From NCBI GenBank assembly GCA_900546795.1, contig UREG01000083.1, positions 1 through 6,986 of the forward strand: a DNA stretch of 6,986 nucleotides. The letters are read 5' to 3'. The position numbers and the translations under genes were made by a program. The stretch comes from an uncultured Veillonellaceae bacterium. GTDB lineage: Bacteria; Bacillota; Negativicutes; Veillonellales; Megasphaeraceae. Shown here one piece after another: positions 1 through 5,373 of the stretch. Below the pieces are notes generated by a model. It had not been told where the DNA came from, did not search any database, and worked only from the letters and a program-made list of their open reading frames with translations. Positions within the stretch are counted from its first letter, which is position 1. Every line of letters begins with the position of its first letter.

Positions 1-471
1 GGCGGTCTCAGCGTGGGAGAAGAAAAGCCGCTCATGTATGAAATGCTGGAACATACGACGCCGTTTATGCCGAAAGAAAAAGCCCGTTACCTGATGGGTG
101 TAGGTACGGCGGACTGTTTGGTGGAAGGGGTTGCCCGCGGTATCGATATGTTTGACTGTGTATACCCTACCCGGGTAGCGAGAAATGGCATGGCGATGAC
201 GCACAAAGGACGGCTGACAGTAAAAAATGCTGTGTTTGCTCATGACTGGGGCCCGATAGAAGAAGGCTGTCAGTGCTATACTTGCCGGAATTACAGCCGG
301 GCGTATATCCGCCATCTGTTTAAAGCGGAAGAATTGCTTGCCTATCGTTTGGTAACAATTCATAACTTATATTTCCTGCTCCAATTTATGAGGGATATGA
401 GAAAATCTATTTTAGACGGGACGTTTGCGGCGTTTAGAAAATCGTTCTGGAATTGCTATCAAGACATATAA
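1..471 (+). CDS. tgt: Queuine tRNA-ribosyltransferase (tRNA-guanine transglycosylase), C-terminal part; 5' end outside window
   Basis: The reading frame is open from base 1 and gives the last 156 residues of a protein that is usually about 370-380 residues long. Tgt exchanges guanine 34 in the anticodon of GUN tRNAs (Asp, Asn, His, Tyr) for a queuosine precursor base. The fragment begins inside the conserved GGLSVGE loop (fragment residues 1-7), continues through RYLMGVG (29-35), and has the FDCVYPTR motif whose Asp (fragment residue 52) matches the catalytic nucleophile of the family. The zinc site C-x-C-x2-C-x25-H is complete at fragment residues C90, C92, C95 and H121. The C-terminus looks intact and ends just after the usual final helix. 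The gap to yajC is 48 nt with no terminator, so the genes are probably co-transcribed; tgt next to yajC-secD-secF is a common bacterial arrangement. Identification is firm. Confidence 0.96.
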   Translation, partial: GGLSVGEEKPLMYEMLEHTTPFMPKEKARYLMGVGTADCLVEGVARGIDMFDCVYPTRVARNGMAMTHKGRLTVKNAVFAHDWGPIEEGCQCYTCRNYSRAYIRHLFKAEELLAYRLVTIHNLYFLLQFMRDMRKSILDGTFAAFRKSFWNCYQDI

Positions 472-519
472 TGTGGTATATTAAACGTTGTATGAGAGTA
501 GCTCAAGGAGGTGAATAAA

Positions 520-813
520 ATGGATGGTATAATTCAGTGGATCAATTCCATGTGGCCTGTTTTGCTCATGGTCGTAATTTTTTATTTCTTGTTGTACCGC
601 CCGCAGCGGAAAGAACAGAAAAAAAGAACAGAAATGCTGGAAAGCCTGAAGAAAGATACGAAAGTCGTTACAATTGGCGGCATTCACGGTACAATTGTAG
701 CTTTGAATGACGATACCGTAACGCTTCGCGTGGCAGATAAAGTGGAAATGAAGTTTGCTCGCTCTGCTATTAATCAGGTGTTGACTGGAAAAAGTGAACA
801 TGAAAGCAAATAA
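520..813 (+). CDS. yajC: Preprotein translocase subunit YajC
   Basis: This 97-residue, single-pass inner-membrane protein belongs to the SecDF-YajC accessory complex of the SecYEG translocon. A hydrophobic helix at about residues 10-26 is followed by the signature RPQRKEQKK basic stretch (about 27-35) and the VVTIGGIHG motif (about 48-56) that opens the small cytoplasmic beta domain. Length and layout are normal for the family. I chose ATG 520 because AGGAGG at 506-511 lies 8 nt upstream; an in-frame GTG at 511 falls inside that ribosome binding site. The 3' end overlaps the next gene by 14 nt, which suggests translational coupling. It sits between tgt and secD-secF as in many bacteria, except for the folate gene inserted after it. 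Confidence 0.95.
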   Translation: MDGIIQWINSMWPVLLMVVIFYFLLYRPQRKEQKKRTEMLESLKKDTKVVTIGGIHGTIVALNDDTVTLRVADKVEMKFARSAINQVLTGKSEHESK

Positions 814-1378
814 AAAACAGCTCCGCCAACATATGGCGGAGCATTTAAAATCCTGCTCCGATACTTGGTTTGGGGGAGAAAATCAAAAAATAACACAGCG
901 TATTTTGAATCTGGAGGAATATAAACAAGCACGGTCGATCCTGGCCTATCTGAATATGCCTAAAGAGGTGTCGCTCGACGATGTGATCCGGCATGCTCTT
1001 GCTGCGGGAAAGCGGGTATATGTACCCGTGTGCACAGAACAAAAAGGCATTATGATTGCAGTTCGCCTGCATTCCCTGGAAGCTGTTGTCTGCCGGGGTG
1101 CTTATCAGATCCGGGAGCCAGCAGAACAAACGGAAACTGCAGCAGAGCATGAACTTGACCTGCTGCTGATCCCGGGAGTGGCGTTTGATCGGCAGGGGAG
1201 GCGCCTCGGACATGGAGCCGGCTATTATGATCGGTTCTTATCGTCCGTCTCTGGCGGACGGTATGCTGCGGCAGCCTGGGATTTTCAGGTAGTCGATACG
1301 GTGCCGGCAGAAGAAAACGATATACCGGTAGACCAGATTATTACGGAGCGCTGTGTATATAAGCGACATATGAGATAG
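800..1378 (+). CDS. fthC: 5-formyltetrahydrofolate cyclo-ligase (5,10-methenyltetrahydrofolate synthetase)
   Basis: This 192-residue cytosolic enzyme converts 5-formyltetrahydrofolate to 5,10-methenyltetrahydrofolate with ATP, returning the storage or inhibitory folate form to the one-carbon pool. The family signatures are visible: the N-terminal KKQLR segment, LLIPGVAFD at about 122-130, the nucleotide/substrate loop LGHGAGYYDRFL at about 136-147, and IPVDQIITE near the C-terminus at about 175-183. Length is typical. The start is uncertain: ATG 800 and GTG 794 are in the same frame and both have only a weak GGA at 787-789 upstream. I prefer ATG 800, which gives the usual short N-terminus. 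Translation probably depends on coupling to yajC, whose last codons it overlaps. The secD ribosome binding site overlaps its stop codon. A folate enzyme inside a protein-export operon is unexpected, but the overlaps point to a shared transcript. The gene is also called ygfA, yqgN or MTHFS in other species. Confidence 0.92.
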   Translation: MKANKKQLRQHMAEHLKSCSDTWFGGENQKITQRILNLEEYKQARSILAYLNMPKEVSLDDVIRHALAAGKRVYVPVCTEQKGIMIAVRLHSLEAVVCRGAYQIREPAEQTETAAEHELDLLLIPGVAFDRQGRRLGHGAGYYDRFLSSVSGGRYAAAAWDFQVVDTVPAEENDIPVDQIITERCVYKRHMR

Positions 1379-1390
1379 GAGGAACTACTC

Positions 1391-2620
1391 TTGCGAAATA
1401 AAAGCATGATCAAATTTTTCCTGTCAGTTGCCCTGATTTTAGCGGCATTCTTCTACTTTATCTATCCGTTGGCAAATTCTATAAAGCAAGGATTGGACTT
1501 GCAGGGCGGAACGCATATTGTATTGGAAGCTGTCGACACGCCGGATGCGCCGGTGACTGATGATTCAGTGAACCGGGTTGTAACGATTATAGAACGGCGT
1601 ATTAATGAAATGGGGCTGACAGAACCGATCGTACAGCGGGAAGGCGCCAGACGGGTTATTGTAGAACTGCCGGGCGAAAAAAATCCGGACAAGGCTATTG
1701 AAACGATCGGGAAAACGGCCGTTATGGAATTTAAAGACGAAGAAGGCGTTACCCATATGGGCGGCCAGGATTTAAAAGATGCCAAAGAACAGATCGGCCA
1801 GAACCAAAACTATATGGTTGGAATCGAATTTACCGATGAAGGGGCAGAGAAATTTGCTGCGCTGACAACGGCAAATGTAGGCCGGCGGATCGCTATCCTG
1901 CTGGACGGAGAAATATTGACGGCGCCGGTAGTAAACGAACCGATTACTGGAGGGAAAGCCGTTATTACTGGCAGCAAAACGCTGGAAGATGCAAAAAATC
2001 TGGCTATCCTTCTGCGGTCCGGTGCATTGCCGGTAAAAGTGGAAGTAATGGAAGTGCGGACGATTGGGCCTAGCTTGGGACAAGACTCCAAAGTAAAAAG
2101 CGAACAGGCCTTTGCGATTGGGATTGCCCTGATCATGGTATTCCTGCTCGTCGTATACCGCATGTCCGGTGTAGTGGCGAATATTGCGCTGCTGGTATAT
2201 GTGCTTCTGCTGTTGGGGATATTAAAATATCTCAACGCGGTGCTTACCTTACCGGGGATTGCCGGCGTTATCCTGTCGATGGGATTTGCCGTAGATGCCA
2301 ACATCTTGATTTTTGAACGGTTTAAAGAAGAAATCGTAACAGGAAAAACGCTGCGGAGCGCCATGGATACGGGCTTTAGACGGGCGTTTGCCACAATTTT
2401 GGACGCAAACGTATCCGTTATGATTGCGGCTATCGTACTGATGGTACTGGGCTCCGGTACAGTAAAAGGCTTTGCGGTAAACTTGGCGATTGGTCTGGTA
2501 GTCAGCATGATTACGGCGATTTTTGTCAGCCGGTATCTGCTGATTTGGTTTATTAATACAAAGCTGTTGGAAAACCCGTGGTTCTACGGTTTGAACGGGA
2601 GGTCTAAACATGAAATTTAA
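1391..2620 (+). CDS. secD: Protein translocase subunit SecD
   Basis: SecD, with SecF, uses the proton (or sodium) motive force to pull proteins through SecYEG on the periplasmic side. The 409-residue protein has a first membrane helix at about residues 8-26, the GLDLQGG motif at 34-40, a periplasmic region to about 235 (P1-like, with GRRIAILLDGEILTAPVV near 164-181), then five helices between about 240 and 388. TM4 contains the ion-path motif GFAVDANILIFER; D302 corresponds to the essential Asp of this motif. The following FATILDANV motif is at about 333-341. The length fits short SecDs that lack the longer periplasmic insert. The start is a TTG at 1391, chosen because AGGAGG at 1377-1382 lies 8 nt upstream; the next in-frame ATG (1406) is 23 nt from that site. 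The 3' end overlaps secF by 11 nt. Confidence 0.97.
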   Translation: MRNKSMIKFFLSVALILAAFFYFIYPLANSIKQGLDLQGGTHIVLEAVDTPDAPVTDDSVNRVVTIIERRINEMGLTEPIVQREGARRVIVELPGEKNPDKAIETIGKTAVMEFKDEEGVTHMGGQDLKDAKEQIGQNQNYMVGIEFTDEGAEKFAALTTANVGRRIAILLDGEILTAPVVNEPITGGKAVITGSKTLEDAKNLAILLRSGALPVKVEVMEVRTIGPSLGQDSKVKSEQAFAIGIALIMVFLLVVYRMSGVVANIALLVYVLLLLGILKYLNAVLTLPGIAGVILSMGFAVDANILIFERFKEEIVTGKTLRSAMDTGFRRAFATILDANVSVMIAAIVLMVLGSGTVKGFAVNLAIGLVVSMITAIFVSRYLLIWFINTKLLENPWFYGLNGRSKHEI

Positions 2621-3515
2621 CATGGTGCGGCATAAAAAATGGTGGTTTACGATCTCTTCCGTTCTGGTTATTTTGAGCCTGTTCTCTATTTTCACGTATG
2701 GATTTAACTTCGGCATCGATTTTACCGGCGGTACAATTCTGGACTTGGAATTTCAAAAAGAAGTAACGGTAGCAGAAGTGCGGGACGCTATGAAAGGGGA
2801 TAACCTGGAAAACAGTATTATTCAGCTGACGGGCGTGACCGAAGGGGAACAGTCGAAAAGCGTTATGATCCGAACGAGAAATATGACCAGCGAAGAAAGT
2901 CGGACGCTGGTAGAACATATCAGCGCTGATCTGGGCGAAGCCAGCATTAAGAGAATTGAATCGGTTGGCGCAGTTATCGGGTCAGAAGTAACCCAGCATG
3001 CCATTACGAATCTGCTGGTAGCTTTTCTGGCATTGGCGGCGTATATCTCTTTCCGGTTCGAATATAAAATTGCAATCTCGGCAATCATATCGATCCTGCA
3101 TGACCTGATCATGGTGCTGGGGGTATTCTCTTTCTTCCAGTTGGAAATAGACGCCACTTTTTTGGCAGCGATTCTTACCGTTGTCGGCTATTCGATGAAT
3201 GAAGCCGTCGTTATTTTTGACCGGGTACGAGAAAACATGCGGACTCATAAAAAGACGGATACCTTTGAACAATTGGCTAATGACAGTATAGATCAGAGTT
3301 TCCATCGCAGTATCTATACCTTATCGACGGTTGTGTTCGCCTGCGGCTCTCTCCATTTCTTCGGCGGCGAATCGACTAAAAACTTTTCCTTGGCAATGCT
3401 GATTGGATTTATCAGCGGCGCCTATGCGTCGATTTGCGTAGATACCTCCCTGTGGGTAGTATGGAAAGAATATGCAGCGAAGAAAAAAGCGCTGAAAGCA
3501 AAAATAAGCAAATAA
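2610..3515 (+). CDS. secF: Protein translocase subunit SecF
   Basis: SecF is the partner of SecD in the proton-driven accessory complex. The 301-residue protein has TM1 at about residues 10-30, the GIDFTGG motif at 35-41, a small periplasmic domain to about 130, and five helices in the C-terminal half. The conserved LHDLIMVLGVFS is at about 163-174, and the ion-path region GYSMNEAVVIFDRVREN at 193-209. In most SecF proteins residue 198 is Asp (GYSxND); here it is Glu, encoded by GAA at 3201-3203. The next helix is also divergent: FHRSIYTLST at 231-240 where NRT..TS.TT is usual, although R233 is kept. GGGAGG at 2597-2602 lies 7 nt before the ATG, inside the end of secD, so the two are translationally coupled. 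A lysine-rich tail ends the protein, and a terminator follows at once. Confidence 0.96.
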   Translation: MKFNMVRHKKWWFTISSVLVILSLFSIFTYGFNFGIDFTGGTILDLEFQKEVTVAEVRDAMKGDNLENSIIQLTGVTEGEQSKSVMIRTRNMTSEESRTLVEHISADLGEASIKRIESVGAVIGSEVTQHAITNLLVAFLALAAYISFRFEYKIAISAIISILHDLIMVLGVFSFFQLEIDATFLAAILTVVGYSMNEAVVIFDRVRENMRTHKKTDTFEQLANDSIDQSFHRSIYTLSTVVFACGSLHFFGGESTKNFSLAMLIGFISGAYASICVDTSLWVVWKEYAAKKKALKAKISK

Positions 3516-3517
3516 TG

Positions 3518-3555
3518 AAAATAACCTTACTCATGATGAGTAAGGTTATTTTTTT
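3518..3555 (+). terminator. Intrinsic terminator of the tgt-yajC-fthC-secD-secF operon
   Basis: A perfect 14-bp stem, 3520-3533 pairing with 3537-3550, closes a TGA loop and runs directly into a T tract (3549-3555). The A run at 3518-3519 can pair with the first Ts. It starts 2 nt after the secF stop codon. Confidence 0.93.
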
Positions 3556-3563
3556 ACAATAAA

Positions 3564-3581
3564 AATGAATAAAAATTACTG
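3564..3581 (+). promoter_or_regulatory. ARG-box-like sequence upstream of the -35 element (tentative)
   Basis: The 18-mer contains TGAAT-AAAA-ATTAC. Its left half-site and AT centre match the ArgR/AhrC operator consensus (TGAAT-WWWW-ATTCA); the right half matches only 3 of 5. It lies 7 nt before the -35 hexamer of the binding-protein operon. The surroundings are AT-rich, so a chance match is possible. Confidence 0.3.
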
Positions 3582-3588
3582 CAAACTC

Positions 3589-3617
3589 TTGACTAAGAAA
3601 AATAATAGTTGTATTAT
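3589..3617 (+). promoter_or_regulatory. Sigma-A type promoter of the solute-binding-protein operon
   Basis: TTGACT (3589-3594) and TATTAT (3612-3617) are separated by 17 bp, each one base from consensus. Transcription would start near 3624, giving a leader of about 150 nt before the first binding protein. The promoter sits just after the secF terminator, so the downstream genes form an independent unit. Confidence 0.85.
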
Positions 3618-3625
3618 TATGCACA
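3608..3625 (+). promoter_or_regulatory. ARG-box-like operator overlapping the -10 element (tentative)
   Basis: The sequence contains TGTAT-TATT-ATGCA, an imperfect palindrome whose half-sites each match the ArgR/AhrC half-site in 4 of 5 positions; ATGCA fits the Bacillus-type ATKCA half exactly. It covers the -10 box and the predicted start site, where a bound repressor would block transcription. Two perfect inverted repeats overlap it: AATAATA/TATTATT (3601-3618) and ATTATG/CATAAT (3616-3629). These could be the operator of a different regulator. Confidence 0.35.
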
Positions 3626-3661
3626 TAATTAGAAAAAGATTAAGGAAAGAAAGGGGATAAA

Positions 3662-3718
3662 ATGGAAGGAATATATGTATTTAAAGCGGGACTAGTAAAA
3701 AGACGACGAAGGATATAG
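3662..3718 (+). CDS. Putative arginine-rich leader peptide, 18 codons
   Basis: A short ORF lies in the leader of the binding-protein operon, about 38 nt after the predicted transcription start. It has a credible ribosome binding site (AAGGGG at 3651-3656, 5 nt before ATG). The peptide reads MEGIYVFKAGLVKRRRRI: one Lys and four consecutive Arg codons (AGA, CGA, CGA, AGG at 3701-3712), then Ile and a TAG stop. Runs of one amino acid near the end of a short upstream ORF are the mark of attenuator leader peptides, where scarcity of the charged tRNA stalls the ribosome. Against this reading, I see no terminator hairpin between its stop and the next gene; only a weak stem (3722-3727 with 3751-3756) is present, so any control would have to act on translation or mRNA stability. 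It may also be a chance ORF. Confidence 0.38.
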   Translation: MEGIYVFKAGLVKRRRRI

Positions 3719-3774
3719 CGAATACTTTGCTGTATATTTAAATGGATATGAAGTATAAAGATGGAGGGGTAATG

Positions 3775-4539
3775 ATGAATATCTATAAAAAAGTAGGGGC
3801 AATTGCTGTGATGGCTGCGTTGGCGATAGGCGCGTTGACTGGGTGCGGAGGAAGTGAAGAAAAGAAGGAAGCGGTATTAAAAGTAGGGACGAATGCAACC
3901 TATCTTCCGTTTGAATTTAAAGGTGATGACGGCGGCTATCAAGGATTCGACATGGATTTAGCGCAGGCGATTGGAAAAGAACTGGGAATGAAGGTAGAAA
4001 TTCATAATATTCCGTTTGACGGACTTATTAATGCGCTGGGAACCGGAGAAATTGATATGATTGCTTCCGGCATGGTAATCACTCCGGAGAGAAAAGAGAA
4101 AGTAGATTTCGTCAAATATTATGACGGCGGTTTGGGAATCATGGTAGATGAAAAGCTGGCAGGGCAAGTAAAATCCTTGAAAGATCTGGAAGGAAAACGG
4201 ATTGCTGTGCAGATGGCAACGACAGGAGCCGATGCGGCGCATCAGGTAGCCAATGCGCAGGTCAGAGAATTTGATCACAATTCAGATGCTATGATGGAAA
4301 TGAAACAAGGCGGAGCCGATGCGGTGATTGCGGCCATACCGGTAATGAAATACTATTTGCTGACGACGGCTGACGCACATGCCGTTCTGGTGGAAGAACC
4401 GCTGGTAAAACAGGAATTAGGGCTGGCAGTGAAAAAAGGAAACAACGACTTGAGCAAAAAAGTAGCCGACGCATTGAAAAAGCTGCAGGATAATGGAGAA
4501 TACCAGAAGATTTACGATAAATGGTTTACCGCAAAATAA
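3775..4539 (+). CDS. Family 3 ABC transporter solute-binding lipoprotein, copy 1 (lacks alpha-ammonium ligands)
   Basis: A 254-residue extracytoplasmic receptor of the SBP_bac_3 type (HisJ/GlnH fold). The signal peptide has a Lys-containing start, a hydrophobic core at about 7-21 and the lipobox LTGC with lipidated C24. The mature domain begins VLKVGTNATYLPFEF (34-48), followed by GFDMDLA (57-63) and a C-terminal segment ending GEYQKIYDKWF. By alignment from memory to HisJ and GlnH, R106 matches the Arg that binds the ligand alpha-carboxylate. The Ser/Thr that helps hold the alpha-ammonium is V101, and the key Asp of that group (HisJ D161, GlnH D157) is A187 in ADAVIAAIP. The ligand may therefore not be a plain amino acid. 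I chose ATG 775 nt codon 3775 because GGAGG (3763-3767) lies 7 nt upstream; in-frame ATGs at 3742 and 3772 fit worse. It heads a run of three paralogues with no permease or ATPase beside them. Confidence 0.9.
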   Translation: MNIYKKVGAIAVMAALAIGALTGCGGSEEKKEAVLKVGTNATYLPFEFKGDDGGYQGFDMDLAQAIGKELGMKVEIHNIPFDGLINALGTGEIDMIASGMVITPERKEKVDFVKYYDGGLGIMVDEKLAGQVKSLKDLEGKRIAVQMATTGADAAHQVANAQVREFDHNSDAMMEMKQGGADAVIAAIPVMKYYLLTTADAHAVLVEEPLVKQELGLAVKKGNNDLSKKVADALKKLQDNGEYQKIYDKWFTAK

Positions 4540-4540
4540 T

Positions 4541-4556
4541 CGTCTTGGGGAAGACG
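4541..4556 (+). other. Short intercistronic stem-loop before the second binding-protein gene
   Basis: CGTCTT (4541-4546) pairs perfectly with AAGACG (4551-4556) around a GGGG loop, in the 34-nt gap between copies 1 and 2. No T tract follows, so it is not a terminator. The ribosome binding site of copy 2 (GGAGG 4561-4565) starts 4 nt later. It could protect the upstream message or tune translation; its role is not shown. Confidence 0.45.
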
Positions 4557-4573
4557 TGGGGGAGGATATATAG

Positions 4574-5365
4574 ATGAAAAGAGGGAAATGGCTGAAACTT
4601 TTGACGGCTGGCATGATGATCTGCGCAATAGCGGCCATCACCGGCTGCGGTACAAATAATGAAAGTGAACCTAAGAAAACTGCAGAGGCGCAGGCCGTAT
4701 TAAAGATCGGAACCAATCCGACGTATGTGCCGCTGGAATATACGGATGAAAATGGCAACTACAAAGGCTTTGAACTGGACATCGCTCAGGCGGTTGCAAA
4801 AGAACTCGGTATGAAGCCGGAGATAAAAAGCATTAAATTTGACGGATTGATTCCGGCGCTGCAAACTGATCAAATCGATATGATTGCCTCCGGTATGGTA
4901 ATGACTGAAGAACGGCAGAAGAAGATCAGTTTTGTACCGTTCTTTGAATCCGGTCTCTCTATCATGGTAAATAAGAATGACGATACCATTCACAGTATTG
5001 CAGATTTGAAAGGAAAACGGATTGCAGTGCAAATGGCCAGCACGGGCGCTGATGTTGCTCATACGATCGAAGGGGCTGCGGTACGGGATTTTGACCATAC
5101 ACCGGAAGCGCTGCTGGAACTGAAGCAAGGGGGAGCCGATGCCGTTATTTTAGGGACGATTGTCGCAAAATACTATCTGGCAACTACAAAAGACAGCGAT
5201 GCAAAGATGGTGGAAGAACCGGTACGGACACAAATCATTGGCTTGGGAATAAAAAAAGAAAATACAGAATTAAAAGCCAAGGTGGAACAAGCGCTGCAAA
5301 AATTAAAAGACAGCGGAGAATATCAAAAGCTGCATGATAAATATTTTAAAGAAGCGCAAAACTAG
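4574..5365 (+). CDS. Family 3 ABC transporter solute-binding lipoprotein, copy 2 (most divergent of the three)
   Basis: A 263-residue lipoprotein of the same SBP_bac_3 family. The signal peptide (MKRGKWLKLL start) ends in the lipobox ITGC with C25, and is followed by a longer charged linker (about 26-40) than in its neighbours. The domain starts VLKIGTNPTYVPLEY (42-56), where the usual PFEF is PLEY. R114 keeps the expected carboxylate-binding Arg. The alpha-ammonium position normally Ser/Thr is V109, and the usual Asp is G194 in ADAVILGTI, so this copy also lacks both ammonium contacts and has different flanking residues. It is the least similar of the three, although it lies in the middle. 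GGAGG at 4561-4565 lies 8 nt before the ATG. The gap to copy 3 is 8 nt, and the next ribosome binding site overlaps its stop, so the genes are co-transcribed. Ligand unknown. Confidence 0.9.
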   Translation: MKRGKWLKLLTAGMMICAIAAITGCGTNNESEPKKTAEAQAVLKIGTNPTYVPLEYTDENGNYKGFELDIAQAVAKELGMKPEIKSIKFDGLIPALQTDQIDMIASGMVMTEERQKKISFVPFFESGLSIMVNKNDDTIHSIADLKGKRIAVQMASTGADVAHTIEGAAVRDFDHTPEALLELKQGGADAVILGTIVAKYYLATTKDSDAKMVEEPVRTQIIGLGIKKENTELKAKVEQALQKLKDSGEYQKLHDKYFKEAQN

Positions 5366-5373
5366 GAGGCTAT

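Noticed and set aside
511..519. GTG 511 as the yajC start
   Set aside because: The codon lies within the AGGAGG ribosome binding site that serves ATG 520.
1810..2508. Long minus-strand open frame of 232 codons opposite secD
   Set aside because: It is a shadow of the secD coding sequence, rich in Ser, Thr and Ile with no family pattern and no ribosome binding site context; secD is unmistakable on the other strand.
3742..3774. Earlier in-frame ATGs (3742 and 3772) for binding protein copy 1
   Set aside because: ATG 3742 has no ribosome binding site and would put a polar MDMKYKDGG extension before the signal peptide; ATG 3772 is only 4 nt from GGAGG, while 3775 is at 7 nt.
3618..3774. T-box or metabolite riboswitch in the binding-protein leader
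   Set aside because: I found no T-box consensus, no paired terminator/antiterminator and no aptamer core that I recognise; only a weak 6-bp stem is present.
4541..4556. Terminator between binding-protein copies 1 and 2
   Set aside because: The stem-loop is followed by a G-rich ribosome binding site, not a T tract.
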